Shown here piece by piece: positions 16,113 to 24,882 of a stretch of DNA of 64,000 nt. Below the pieces are notes generated by a model, which did not search any database, was not told the DNA's origin, and saw only the letters and a list, made by a program, of their open reading frames with translations. Positions within the stretch are counted from its first letter, which is position 1; each line of letters starts with the position of its first letter. A program made the position numbers and the translations under genes. The stretch covers positions 327,346 to 391,345 of the forward strand of contig JAWLGK010000001.1 in NCBI GenBank assembly GCA_041685115.1, in the 5' to 3' direction. This DNA is from JALOAT01 sp041685115 (GTDB lineage Bacteria > Pseudomonadota > Gammaproteobacteria > Thiohalomonadales > Thiohalomonadaceae).

Positions 16113-17084
16113 TCAGCGCGCACGGAACTCCTGCGCGCCGTTCGGCAGGCCCTGGCACTGGAGCCGGCCGGGTTGGTCGAGCCGGCAACGTGCGGTGCGC
16201 GCCGGCTGTTGCCAGCCGAGCGCGGGTCGCAGGCCGTAGGCATCGGCCGCCGACTCGGCCTTGGCGACCGTGCGCAGGTCGGCGACGTGGTAGGTGTAGC
16301 TGACCGGGAAATCCCCCTCTGCGGAAAACGGCCCGAGCACCGCCTTGAGCGAGTAGCGCGCCTCCTGATCGGCGACCGTGCGACGACGCTCCTTGCTGAA
16401 ACAGGTGACTTCGCTGGCGGCGGTCTTCAGGCAACTCGTGTCGTCGGTGGGCAGGAATTCCGCAGCGCGTGTGCCTTCGTACCAGCGCGTCCCGTGTACG
16501 TGGTCCAGCAGTGCGCTCGCGTCCAGCGCGCGCTTGCGCGGCGCCGCCGGGGTTGGCGATGCGGGGCGCGGCGGGACCGCGGCCGCCGCCACCCGGCGCT
16601 GTTGCAGCCGGGCGGGTTTCTGTGCCTGGGCCTTGAGGCGCTGCTGTTCGGCCGCCTCGCGCTCCCGTGCCGCCAGTTGTCCGGCCTCGGCGACCGCACG
16701 CTCGGCGGCCGCCAGGCGCTGGCGCGCCAGGGTGCTGCCGTTTTCGGCCGCGCGCCGATACCACTGCATGGCCTCACCGGGGTCCGCACGCAGTCCGGCG
16801 AGGCCCTTTTCGTGGAACACGCCGAGCTTGTACTGGGCCGGGCCGTGTTGCTGGCCGGCGGCCTGGGTGTACAGGGCCAGCGCCTTGCCGAGGTCCTTGG
16901 CGATCCCGCTGTCGCCCAGTTCATGGTGCTCGCCCATGAAGTACTGCGCATTGGCGTCGCCGCGCTCGGCCGCGAAGCGTTCGATGACCAGCATGCTGGG
17001 GTCCACGTCCGCCGCCGCGGCGCCGCCCGTGGCGGCCAGCAGCACGGCGAGGGCGGTGCCGTGCCATTCCGTCGTTGAAAACAT
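16113..17084 (-). CDS. Exported Sel1-repeat protein
   Basis: This 323-residue protein has a signal peptide of about 24 residues and two Sel1-like repeats (ANAQYFMGEHHELGD and GPAQYKLGVFHEKGLAG, then EAMQWYRRAAENG). A helical Ala/Arg-rich linker follows, then a C-terminal domain with several cysteines (CLKTA, TCFSKE, ARCRLD, LQCQG) that likely form disulfides. Sel1 repeats mediate protein-protein contacts. It precedes the shorter Sel1 protein in the same direction and follows the phosphate-binding-like gene. Function is unknown. Confidence 0.75.
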   Translation of the reverse strand: MFSTTEWHGTALAVLLAATGGAAAADVDPSMLVIERFAAERGDANAQYFMGEHHELGDSGIAKDLGKALALYTQAAGQQHGPAQYKLGVFHEKGLAGLRADPGEAMQWYRRAAENGSTLARQRLAAAERAVAEAGQLAAREREAAEQQRLKAQAQKPARLQQRRVAAAAVPPRPASPTPAAPRKRALDASALLDHVHGTRWYEGTRAAEFLPTDDTSCLKTAASEVTCFSKERRRTVADQEARYSLKAVLGPFSAEGDFPVSYTYHVADLRTVAKAESAADAYGLRPALGWQQPARTARCRLDQPGRLQCQGLPNGAQEFRAR

Positions 17085-17109
17085 CGCGAGTCCTTTCTTG
17101 GTTCACCGC

Positions 17110-17547
17110 TCAGGGCAGGATCAGCAGCACCTTGACGCTGGCATCCACATGACGGCCCTGCACATAGCCGAGCCCGCGCGGATTCGCGGCGACGGCGCGC
17201 CGCACGGCCTCGTCCGTATCGAACACCTGGGGTGGCTTGGCCTTGCCGGTGAACATCAGCTTGGCCCGGTAGGATTTGAGCGCCTGCACATCCAGGCCGA
17301 GGACGTCGCGCGCGAACTGTGCGTAGGCCGCGCTGTCGGTGGGCTGGTCGAACACCTCCACGGCGGAGCCGTCGGGCAGGGTGCGGGCGCGGCCGAGATA
17401 GATGTCCTTGAGCTCCTGCTTGGAGATGCCCACCAGTTTCACCCCGGGGTTCGCGATGACGGCCAGTTCTGCATTGGCCGTTCCCGCCAGCGCACAGGCG
17501 CAGGAAAACAGCAGGGCGCCGAGTAATCCGTGTCGTGTCTTGCGCAT
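17110..17547 (-). CDS. Small PstS-like periplasmic binding protein
   Basis: This 145-residue protein has a signal peptide of about 26 residues. The mature part AVIANPGVKLVGISKQELKD, IYLGRARTLPDGS and NPRGLGYVQG resembles one lobe of PstS-type phosphate-binding proteins. It is far shorter than a full PstS (about 300 residues). It lies ten bases after a porin gene on the same strand. Small proteins of this type are found next to porins in gammaproteobacteria; a role in phosphate or oxyanion uptake is plausible but unproven. Confidence 0.75.
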   Translation of the reverse strand: MRKTRHGLLGALLFSCACALAGTANAELAVIANPGVKLVGISKQELKDIYLGRARTLPDGSAVEVFDQPTDSAAYAQFARDVLGLDVQALKSYRAKLMFTGKAKPPQVFDTDEAVRRAVAANPRGLGYVQGRHVDASVKVLLILP

Positions 17548-17557
17548 GGCCGGGCCC

Positions 17558-18652
17558 TCAGAAGATCACGTCCAAGGACAGGCCGTAGAGATTGGCCTTC
17601 TCCACGGTGCCGTCGAACAGGCCGGGATTGTTCCGCTCCGGTTCGATGCGCTGGTACTCGAACTTGAGCGCCGCGCCATCGGCCAGCTCGTAGCGCAGCC
17701 CGACCGCGCTGGAGGTCTGCTTGAGCGCAAGGTTCGACGGGTCCTTGCCTTCGTCCAGTTTGGCGTAGGTGACGTGGGGCAGGAACTTGCCCATCCGGTA
17801 ACCGAGGGTGACATAGCCGGCGCGCTGGTCCGGGAAGGCGGCTTCCATGGGGCCGGACTCGGCGTCGCGGTCCACGTATTCGGTGTAGAGCACCAGGTCG
17901 TGCCAGTCCACGGTGAGGCCGGCGCTGGCGAAGCCGGCGGTCTCGCCCTCAATGCCGAAGGCCTGCGCATCCACTTCCGCGTGGGTGTAGCCGAGGCGGA
18001 AGCTGCCGGCATTGAAGTTCAGCACGGCGTTGACGCCCGCGAGCACGGGGGCGTCGAAGGCGATGGCGTCGCCGGCGTCCAACCCCGGCATTACCGCCGC
18101 CTGGGTAGCGGACGCGTAGGCCTCACCGCGATTGGAGCCCACGAACGGCTGGATGAGCAGGCTGGTGCCGCCGAGGCTTGGGGTGTACAGCGCGTCCACG
18201 CCCACCAGGGTGCTGATGGGGTTCAGTGAGTACACCTCCTGGGGCGGGCGCATCCACGGATAGGCATAACCCACCTCGTAATAGTCGGAGATGAGGAAGG
18301 TGGGAAACTTCAGCTTGCCGGCGCGCACCTGCGCCTGTGCCGCCACGTCCATGCTCACGAAGGCCCAGTCGGTCTCGATGGTGTTGTTGCTGCCGCGGCC
18401 GCGCGCGAGCAGCTGGGCGGTGGCCGACATGCGGTCGTTGATGGCGCCGGTGAATTGCAGGCCCAGACGGCTGTCGGTGTTGTCGAAGCGGGGCTGGTCG
18501 GTGAAGGCGTTGAGATAGGTGACGTCGGATTCGTCGATGCCGACCAGCGAGGTGGTCAGGAAGCCGTTGATGCTGACGGTGTCGGCGTGGGCCATGGCGC
18601 ACACACCCCCCAAGGTGAATGCCAGCAGGCGTCCGGTAGTACAGCGGTTCAT
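17558..18652 (-). CDS. Outer-membrane porin-like beta-barrel
   Basis: This 364-residue protein has a signal peptide ending at AHA (about residue 23). The mature chain starts DTVSINGFLTTSLVG and continues with alternating aromatic and polar strands (DSRLGLQFTG, FRLGYTHAEV, AGYVTLGYRMGKFLPHVTY, AVGLRYELADG). It ends NLYGLSLDVIF with a C-terminal Phe, as expected for an outer-membrane barrel. AGAGGGAC precedes the ATG. It is the first gene of a porin, binding-protein and Sel1 set on the minus strand. Confidence 0.85.
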   Translation of the reverse strand: MNRCTTGRLLAFTLGGVCAMAHADTVSINGFLTTSLVGIDESDVTYLNAFTDQPRFDNTDSRLGLQFTGAINDRMSATAQLLARGRGSNNTIETDWAFVSMDVAAQAQVRAGKLKFPTFLISDYYEVGYAYPWMRPPQEVYSLNPISTLVGVDALYTPSLGGTSLLIQPFVGSNRGEAYASATQAAVMPGLDAGDAIAFDAPVLAGVNAVLNFNAGSFRLGYTHAEVDAQAFGIEGETAGFASAGLTVDWHDLVLYTEYVDRDAESGPMEAAFPDQRAGYVTLGYRMGKFLPHVTYAKLDEGKDPSNLALKQTSSAVGLRYELADGAALKFEYQRIEPERNNPGLFDGTVEKANLYGLSLDVIF

Positions 18653-18809
18653 GTTGTCCCTCTTGTTGTTCTGTAGGGATTATCCCTATCGGTCTTGCGG
18701 TGGGGTTATACCAGATCTAAATGCCTATTGGAAAGGTCGGGTAATGCGCTCCCTGCCGATAACTTATAGACGGCAAATGCGCCCCTTGCACGGGGTTATG
18801 GTTAGGCGC

Positions 18810-19742
18810 TCAGCGGTGCCACCAGGGGACACGCCCGCCGCCGAAGTGCACTTCGTACAGCTCGGCGCGGCGGCTCGCCTCGAGCAGGTAGTCGTCGGAG
18901 GTCTTCAGACCGTCCACCAGGCCCAGTTCAAGGGCGCGGCTGCCGTACCAGTATTCGCCGGTGGCGACCTTTTCCACGTCCAGCTGCGGCCGGTAGCGGA
19001 CGACGAAATCCTTGAACAGGCGGTGGGTGTCATCGAGCTTGCCCTGGTAGTGGCGGCGACCTTCCGGGGTGTTCTCGCCGAACAGGGTGAGCGTTCGCTT
19101 GTAGTCGCCCGCCTTGAACAGCTCCACGTCGATGTCGTGCTTCTTGAGCAGGCGGTGAAAGTTGGGCAACTGGCCGATCACGCCGATGGACCCCACGACG
19201 GCAAAGGGGGCGGCCAGCAGCCTGTCCGCCACGCAGGCCATCATGTAGCCGCCGCTGGCCGCCACGGTATCGACGCACACCGTGAGGGGGATGCCGCGCT
19301 CGCGGATGCGCGCCACCTGGGAGGCGGCCAGGCCGTAGGCCGCCACCATGCCGCCGAGGCTTTCGAGGCGCAGCACCACTTCGTCGCTGCTACGGGCGAC
19401 CAGCAATACGGCCGTGATCGCATCCCGCAGCGTGTCCACTGCACTGGCCCTCACGTCGCCGCGGAAATCCAGCACGAACACGCGGCAGGGTTCGCGCGCG
19501 GTGGCCCGTGTCTCGCGTCGCCAGGCGCGGAGGGCGCGCCGGTAGTCGGCCCCCGTGAGCATGGCGGCCTCGATGCGCTGGGCGAGGAGCCGGTAACGGC
19601 GGTTGAGATGGCGGACCTGCAGACGCTCACGTGCCCGGCCCTGGGTCACCAGCCGCACCATGCCCTGGAAGGCCAGCAGTACCGCCAGCACCACGGTGAC
19701 GGCCTTGGCGAGAAACAGCCCATATTGGCCCAGCAGCTCCAT
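18810..19742 (-). CDS. sohB: Inner-membrane peptidase SohB (signal peptide peptidase family)
   Basis: This 310-residue serine protease of family S49 has an N-terminal membrane helix at about 9-30. Catalytic Ser163 lies in AASGGYMM and the general base Lys215 in AGDYKR. The family also has the VGSIGVIGQLPNF and FGENTPEGR segments seen here. SohB cleaves residual signal peptides or damaged membrane proteins. It ends about 157 bases before the porin gene. Confidence 0.93.
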   Translation of the reverse strand: MELLGQYGLFLAKAVTVVLAVLLAFQGMVRLVTQGRARERLQVRHLNRRYRLLAQRIEAAMLTGADYRRALRAWRRETRATAREPCRVFVLDFRGDVRASAVDTLRDAITAVLLVARSSDEVVLRLESLGGMVAAYGLAASQVARIRERGIPLTVCVDTVAASGGYMMACVADRLLAAPFAVVGSIGVIGQLPNFHRLLKKHDIDVELFKAGDYKRTLTLFGENTPEGRRHYQGKLDDTHRLFKDFVVRYRPQLDVEKVATGEYWYGSRALELGLVDGLKTSDDYLLEASRRAELYEVHFGGGRVPWWHR

Positions 19743-19904
19743 GCCATTGACGTCCCGGTGGCTTCCCCCGGAAGCTTAGCGTCGACGGCATCACGACCCC
19801 AGGCACCGGCCGATCGGCGATGCCGTGCTTCCGGTACAGTAGCGGCCCAGGCCTCGCCCGTGGGGTGCGGCGACTCCACCCAGACAACGACAGCTCCCGA
19901 CAAT

Positions 19905-20648
19905 ATGACGACACCGGACGTTTCGACCCTTTCCATGCCCATCGCCGCCCTGATCGCCTCGCTGATCGGCGCGAGCGCGACCATTACGGCGGCGCTGATC
20001 CAGTTACGCATCGCCTGGCGCAAGGAGATGAAGGCGCGCGAGAACCGCGCGCCCATCACCCAGAAGAACCGGCGCGGGCCGGTGGTGGCGGTGATCGTGC
20101 TGGCAGTGGCTTCGGCGGTGGGCGGCTTCGCGATGTCGCAGTATTTCGCCACACGCAGCACGGCCGCGGCGCAGGCCATGGAAGCACAGATGCGCACCCG
20201 GCTGGAGCAACTCAGCGACGTGGCACGGCGCCTGGAACGCGCGAGCCTGGCGCGTGAAGCGGGTGCAGCGCCCGTGAAGGGGGCCGGCAACGTCACCGTG
20301 GCGGTGATGCTGCCGCCCTGCGCCATAAAGACTGAACAAGGTGAACGGGCCTGCACGCGGCAGGAGGCGGCGCGCGTGCAGTTGTGCGCCGAACTGCCGG
20401 CCAGCGCGGTGGCGACACACGTGGAACGTTACGTGCGCGACCAGCAGGCGGCATCCAGCTGGGATGAGGCATTGATTGCACCAGGCCAGCACCCGGTGGA
20501 TGGCGAGTTCCTCGGCGATGCGGCGCCGGGCGCCGCCCCGCAGACGCTGTGCCAGGACTATCTGCACTGGAGCGGCGAGGACCGCATCGCCCGCCTGCGT
20601 GTGAATTACGCGCCGCCGGTCGTCGCGCTCGACAGGTTGCGGCCGTGA
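19905..20648 (+). CDS. Membrane protein of unknown function
   Basis: This 247-residue protein has two hydrophobic helices (about 11-30 and 61-82) around a basic cytoplasmic loop (IAWRKEMKARENRAP). A coiled-coil segment follows (AMEAQMRTRLEQLSDVARRLERA-like, about 90-120), then a Cys-containing soluble domain with four cysteines. I do not recognise a family. The ATG at 19905 is chosen because the long upstream open frame runs antisense to sohB. Location is probably the inner membrane with the C-terminus in the periplasm. Confidence 0.65.
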   Translation: MTTPDVSTLSMPIAALIASLIGASATITAALIQLRIAWRKEMKARENRAPITQKNRRGPVVAVIVLAVASAVGGFAMSQYFATRSTAAAQAMEAQMRTRLEQLSDVARRLERASLAREAGAAPVKGAGNVTVAVMLPPCAIKTEQGERACTRQEAARVQLCAELPASAVATHVERYVRDQQAASSWDEALIAPGQHPVDGEFLGDAAPGAAPQTLCQDYLHWSGEDRIARLRVNYAPPVVALDRLRP

Positions 20649-20700
20649 CAAGGGCGCAACGGGCGCTACGCCGTGCGGCGCACACCTTCGGGAGTTTCTG

Positions 20701-21072
20701 ATGGCTGTTCTACTGTTCAGGCTCAACGGTGTGCCCGAGGACGAGGCGGACGAGGTCCGCATGCTCCTCAACGAGCACGGCATCAGCTTTTATGAAACCC
20801 ATGCGGGGCGATTCGGTATCTCTTTGGCGGCCATCTGGTTGCGCGACGAATCTCAACAGGCCATGGCGCGGGAACTGCTGGATAGCTACCAGGAGGCCCG
20901 CACGCAGCGTGCCCGCGAGGAATACCAGGCCTTGCGCCGCACGGGACGACACGAGACCTGTTGGCAACGCCTGCGCGAACACCCCGTGCGCTTCCTGCTC
21001 TACGTGGGGGGCATCCTGTTCATCCTCTATCTTTCCCTGATGCCGTTCTTTTCCTTGCGCGGAATAGGGTAA
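20701..21072 (+). CDS. DUF6164-like small membrane protein
   Basis: This 123-residue protein starts with a soluble region (LLFRLNGVPEDEADEVRMLL) resembling the DUF2007-type signal-transducing fold. It ends with a single membrane helix FLLYVGGILFILYLSLMPFF. GGGAG lies about nine bases before the ATG. The family is widespread in gammaproteobacteria and uncharacterised. The NlpC/P60 gene starts six bases downstream. Confidence 0.75.
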   Translation: MAVLLFRLNGVPEDEADEVRMLLNEHGISFYETHAGRFGISLAAIWLRDESQQAMARELLDSYQEARTQRAREEYQALRRTGRHETCWQRLREHPVRFLLYVGGILFILYLSLMPFFSLRGIG

Positions 21073-21077
21073 CTGCC

Positions 21078-21557
21078 GTGAAGACGACCACCCCGTGGGC
21101 GATGGCGGCCGGCTGCGTACGGCATCTCACATTGGCGGCGCTGTTTGCCGGGGTCGCGGCCTGCGGCGCCGCCCCGACGCAACCGCCACACAACGCAGGG
21201 CGCGCCGACGTGGTCACCATTGCCCGTACCATGGTGGGTGTGCCTTACCGCTACGGCGGCGCCTCACCCTCCGGCTTCGATTGCAGCGGCCTGGTGCACT
21301 ACGCCTATTCACACGCGGGCCACGCCGTGCCGCGCACCACCGAGCTGCAGTATGCGCGCGCCAAGGCGGTGCACGGCGAGCGCCTCGCCGCCGGCGACCT
21401 GCTGTTTTTCGTCATCCGCAACAAGCCCTCCCACGTAGGCATCTACGTCGGCGACGGACGCTTTGTGCACGCGCCGTCCTCGGGCAAGGCCGTGAGCTAC
21501 GGCTCGCTCGCCGATCCCTACTGGCAGGCGCGGCTGGTCAAGATTGGCCGCTTCTGA
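21078..21557 (+). CDS. NlpC/P60-family lipoprotein endopeptidase
   Basis: This 159-residue predicted lipoprotein peptidase has a lipobox VAAC at about residue 29. The NlpC/P60 core has the catalytic Cys in FDCSGLVHYAY, catalytic His in SHVGIYVG, and a third polar residue in RFVHAPSSGKAV. It should cut peptide bonds within peptidoglycan stems. A GTG start at 21078 is used; an ATG at 21102 is a weaker alternative. The domain matches the usual length of about 115 residues. Confidence 0.88.
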   Translation: MKTTTPWAMAAGCVRHLTLAALFAGVAACGAAPTQPPHNAGRADVVTIARTMVGVPYRYGGASPSGFDCSGLVHYAYSHAGHAVPRTTELQYARAKAVHGERLAAGDLLFFVIRNKPSHVGIYVGDGRFVHAPSSGKAVSYGSLADPYWQARLVKIGRF

Positions 21558-21730
21558 GGCTGCACTGCCGTCATTCCGGCTGGGACCTTCCCCGCGTGTT
21601 TGCGAAAACGCCACAAACCGGCGCGTCCAGCATGGTAAATTGACGCGGTTCCCGTCGCGCTGTCGTTGGGCGGGACACGTGTTCACCGGCGTGCAGCGCT
21701 GCCGGCTGCCGTCCCGACCGTCACCTGATC

Positions 21731-22642
21731 ATGACCATGCTGATTCGATCCATCTCCCGTGCCGCGGCATTCCTGCTCGCGCTGCTTCTGACCAACGCCG
21801 CAGCGGCCGCTGAATCCGCCGTACGCCACGTGCAGTCCGCGCTGGTCATCGATGTCGCCACCCGCGCGGTGCTGTACGCCCATCGCGAACATGAGCGCGT
21901 CGATCCGGCCTCGCTGGTGAAAATGATGGTGACCCTGCTCGCCATGGAGCGCATCGAGCGCGGCGAGCTCAGCCTCGACGACACCTATACGGTGTCCGCG
22001 GCGGCCAGCCGCATTGGTGGTCACCAGATCTATCTCAAGCATCGCGAGGAATTTCCGCTGCGCGATCTGCTCAAGTCGGTGGTGATCGCTTCCGCGAACG
22101 ACGCGGCCTTTGCCGTGGCCGAGCACATCGCCGGTTCGCAGGAGGCCTTCGTTTCCCTGATGAATTCACGCGCCCAGCAACTCGGCATGCGCGACACGCG
22201 ATTTACCAATGCCCACGGCCTGCCGCCCAACCGCCGCAAGGGCCAGCAGGCGAACTACACCACGGCCCACGACCTGGCCATTCTCGCCACGGCGTTGATG
22301 AAGTATCCGCAGGTGCGAGCCTGGGCGGCCACGCGCCTGGAGTCGGTGCGCGGTGGCGCCTTTCAGCTCCTCAACACCAACCAGCGCTTCCTGCAGGGCT
22401 TCGCCGGCGCCGACGGTTTCAAGACCGGCTATCATCCCCGCGGTGCGGGCTTTTCCGTGGTGGCTACGGCCACGCGCGAGGGGCGCAGCCTGCTGGCGGT
22501 GGTGCTTGGTGCACCGAGTGGCCGGGCGCGCCTGGCGGCGGCCACCCAACTGCTTGAGCTCGGCTTTGCGGACAAGCTGCATATGTCGTCCATGACCGCA
22601 GCGGCGGCATCGTCCATGCCGGGTACCACGGGCACCCACTGA
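21731..22642 (+). CDS. dacC: D-alanyl-D-alanine carboxypeptidase (penicillin-binding protein)
   Basis: This 303-residue low-molecular-weight PBP has a signal peptide of about 27 residues. The three active-site motifs are present: S61-LV-K64, S121-A-N123 and K231-T-G. It trims the terminal D-Ala of peptidoglycan stems. It lacks the long C-terminal amphipathic anchor of the classical DacA, so DacC is used only as a generic name and the isoform is uncertain. It is exported to the periplasm. Confidence 0.85.
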   Translation: MTMLIRSISRAAAFLLALLLTNAAAAAESAVRHVQSALVIDVATRAVLYAHREHERVDPASLVKMMVTLLAMERIERGELSLDDTYTVSAAASRIGGHQIYLKHREEFPLRDLLKSVVIASANDAAFAVAEHIAGSQEAFVSLMNSRAQQLGMRDTRFTNAHGLPPNRRKGQQANYTTAHDLAILATALMKYPQVRAWAATRLESVRGGAFQLLNTNQRFLQGFAGADGFKTGYHPRGAGFSVVATATREGRSLLAVVLGAPSGRARLAAATQLLELGFADKLHMSSMTAAAASSMPGTTGTH

Positions 22643-22719
22643 CTACGGGTGTCCGCGCCGAGAGATTATTGAAAACGGAGTCGTCCGCGGCTCGGCCCAT
22701 GCGGACGGACCTGGCCCCG

Positions 22720-23133
22720 TCAGTGGATGCGTTCGGGGGTGTCGTCTTCCTCGTCGAAGTCGTCGTCCCCATCGTCCTCGTCTTCGTCGCTGTCGTCGTA
22801 TTCCAGGACGTCGTCCTCATCGTCGTCTTCATCCGTAACTTCGAAGATGTGGTCGAAGAGCCCGGATACGAGCTCATGCAGCTGGGCGCCGTGTTCGCCG
22901 AGGAGGAGATCGTCGGGAGCCTCGCCGGCGGCGAAGGCCAGCCGCGGTTGCACGGAGGTGCCCTCGCCATCGATGGCGGAGGCCACCGCGTAGCCGATGC
23001 GCGCGGTGAGTTCGGCGACGTCTTCCGGCGCGAGGTCCGCGCTTTCGAGTTCGTCCTTGACGGCCAGGAGGATGTCGCGCAGCAGTTGCAGCTGCAGGTG
23101 CTCATAGGCGGCGTTGTCCCGGGTAATCGACAT
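22720..23133 (-). CDS. Hypothetical protein with very acidic C-terminal tail
   Basis: This 137-residue protein has a helical first half (LLRDILLAVKDELES, VAELTARIGYAVASAI). The last 40 residues are almost all Asp and Glu, for example DEDDDEDDVLEYDDSDEDED. The ATG at 23133 follows AGGAG. No known domain is recognised. Acidic tails of this type can act as metal- or protein-binding segments, but that is speculative here. Confidence 0.65.
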   Translation of the reverse strand: MSITRDNAAYEHLQLQLLRDILLAVKDELESADLAPEDVAELTARIGYAVASAIDGEGTSVQPRLAFAAGEAPDDLLLGEHGAQLHELVSGLFDHIFEVTDEDDDEDDVLEYDDSDEDEDDGDDDFDEEDDTPERIH

Positions 23134-23266
23134 GGCATGCTCCTGGCGAGGTTTTCGGCCGCGAAGATAAACCGGCCGCGACGGCGGCGCAATCGGCGCA
23201 CCGATGCGTGGCGCGCATTCTTTCGTTTTTGGTGCGGGGCGGCTATAACCTTGTGAGGAGTGACAC

Positions 23267-23662
23267 ATGACCTTCAAGATCCACAAGGCCGATGAGGAGT
23301 GGCGGGCACAGCTCACGCCCGAGCAGTACGCCGTATGTCGGCAGCGCGGCACCGAGCGCCCCTATTCCGGGGCGTACTGCGCGAGCCATGACCCGGGCAT
23401 CTATCAGTGCGTTTGCTGCGGCTCGCCGCTGTTCCGCGCCGAACGCAAGTTCGAGTCCGGCACCGGCTGGCCAAGCTACACCGAACCGGTCGACCCAGAG
23501 GCCGTCGTCACGGCCGATGACTACGGTTTCGGCATGCATCGCGTGGAGGTCATGTGCGCCACCTGCGGTGCCCACCTCGGCCATGTGTTCGACGATGGCC
23601 CGCCGCCTACAGGTAAACGCTACTGCATTAACTCAATCTGTCTGCAACTTTCACCTAAATAG
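23267..23662 (+). CDS. msrB: Peptide methionine-R-sulfoxide reductase MsrB
   Basis: This 131-residue enzyme reduces methionine-R-sulfoxide in proteins. Zinc-binding cysteine pairs are C48/C51 and C97/C100. The catalytic Cys120 lies in RYCINS, and SGTGWPSYTEPV and MHRVEVMCATCGAHLGHVF match the family core. It starts at an ATG with GTGAGGAG-type support. It has no signal peptide, so it works in the cytoplasm. It is preceded by the convergent acidic hypothetical gene and followed by the SPOR gene. Confidence 0.96.
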   Translation: MTFKIHKADEEWRAQLTPEQYAVCRQRGTERPYSGAYCASHDPGIYQCVCCGSPLFRAERKFESGTGWPSYTEPVDPEAVVTADDYGFGMHRVEVMCATCGAHLGHVFDDGPPPTGKRYCINSICLQLSPK

Positions 23663-23744
23663 CGGTTTGGCGTGAGGCAGGGAAGTTGCTACGCTTCCTC
23701 GGTTCGCGGGGGGCGCCGCGGTGGTGTTTTTACGAGGAAAATGA

Positions 23745-24848
23745 ATGGCCAGAGATCAGGACACGCCGGGCGCGGATGGCGAACCCGGCCGCGAGCGTGA
23801 CCCGGTGTTCGCCGACGCGGCCGACAAGACGCGTGCCAAAGGCGCATCGGATGACGAGCTCGAGGACCTCGAGGCCTTCCTCGATGCGTTTGAAAAAAAC
23901 CCAGAAGCTGCCAGTGCCAGCGCCGGCAAGGAGGAGGCCACCCCGGTCGTGGACTTCGCCGCGCCCGAGCACGTGGAAGCCCTGGTACATGGCCTGTTGA
24001 AGGACGACGATTTCAATCTGGACGTTGCTGACGGCAGGAAGGCCGAGCCGAGGCCGTCGACACCCACCCCAGCCACTGGCGCCGGCTACACGGCATCGCC
24101 GCGCGCCTCTGCCAAGAAAGAGAACAACCGCATGACCACCACCCAGCGTTCCGCCCCTGCCGCCGTCGCTGCCCTCGCCATGAGTACGGTTGCGCTGCTG
24201 ATTTCGATAGGCGCGGGTTGGGCCGCATTCGGTCCACGCGACGACGCAGCGACCACCGATCCAGCGCTGTCGTCCGTCATGACCGAGATCGCCGGATTGA
24301 AGCGGCGCATGACCGAATTGAGCGCGCTCGCCCGGCAGCCTGCCCCGGACATGGGGGCCCTCGATCAGCGCATGGAGGAACTGCAGCAGACCGTGAACGC
24401 CCTGGAGGCGAAGCTGAGCGCGACGCCGGAAGCTGCGGCGGCGGGAGGCGTATCCGGGCCTGTGGCGCCCGCCGAACCCGCGGCGCCGGTCAAGCCCGTG
24501 GCGGCAGTAAAGCCTGCGGCGGCGAACTCCGAAACCGCGGCCAGTCCCATGGCGCCGGCTGACGGAAAGGCACCCGCGGGGGAGGTCGCCCGCAAGGCCC
24601 CCACCCAGACCTGGTTGGTAAACCTGGTTTCCTTCTCGGTGCGCAAGGGTGCGGAAGCGGCGCAGAAACGCGCCAAGGCGCAGGGCATCGATACCCGCAT
24701 CGTGGTGGCGCAGCATGGTGGCCGCACCTGGTATCGCCTGGCGGTCGGGGGCTTCGGGAGCGCCGATGCCGCACGTGCCTATGTGGCGGGCGAGGCCCGG
24801 AAGGCCGGTTACCCCAAGGCCTGGATTGCCGGTCCCCAGGACCTCTGA
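23745..24848 (+). CDS. SPOR-domain membrane protein
   Basis: This 367-residue protein has a long charged N-terminal region, a membrane helix at about residues 142-162 (AAVAALAMSTVALLISIGAG), and a periplasmic coiled-coil stretch. A low-complexity Ala/Pro linker follows, then a C-terminal SPOR domain at about 285-367 (WLVNLVSFSVRKG, YRLAVGGFGSADAARAY). SPOR domains bind peptidoglycan stripped of stem peptides at division septa. It probably has a cell-division or cell-wall role. It ends near the convergent antitoxin-like gene. Confidence 0.85.
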   Translation: MARDQDTPGADGEPGRERDPVFADAADKTRAKGASDDELEDLEAFLDAFEKNPEAASASAGKEEATPVVDFAAPEHVEALVHGLLKDDDFNLDVADGRKAEPRPSTPTPATGAGYTASPRASAKKENNRMTTTQRSAPAAVAALAMSTVALLISIGAGWAAFGPRDDAATTDPALSSVMTEIAGLKRRMTELSALARQPAPDMGALDQRMEELQQTVNALEAKLSATPEAAAAGGVSGPVAPAEPAAPVKPVAAVKPAAANSETAASPMAPADGKAPAGEVARKAPTQTWLVNLVSFSVRKGAEAAQKRAKAQGIDTRIVVAQHGGRTWYRLAVGGFGSADAARAYVAGEARKAGYPKAWIAGPQDL

Positions 24849-24882
24849 AACACCAGGCGTACCGCCGCTTGGAGCGCCGGGT

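Noticed and set aside
15348..17078. Very long plus-strand open frame opposite the Sel1 genes
   Set aside because: High-GC antisense frame; the minus-strand Sel1 proteins have signal peptides, Shine-Dalgarno sites and repeat motifs.
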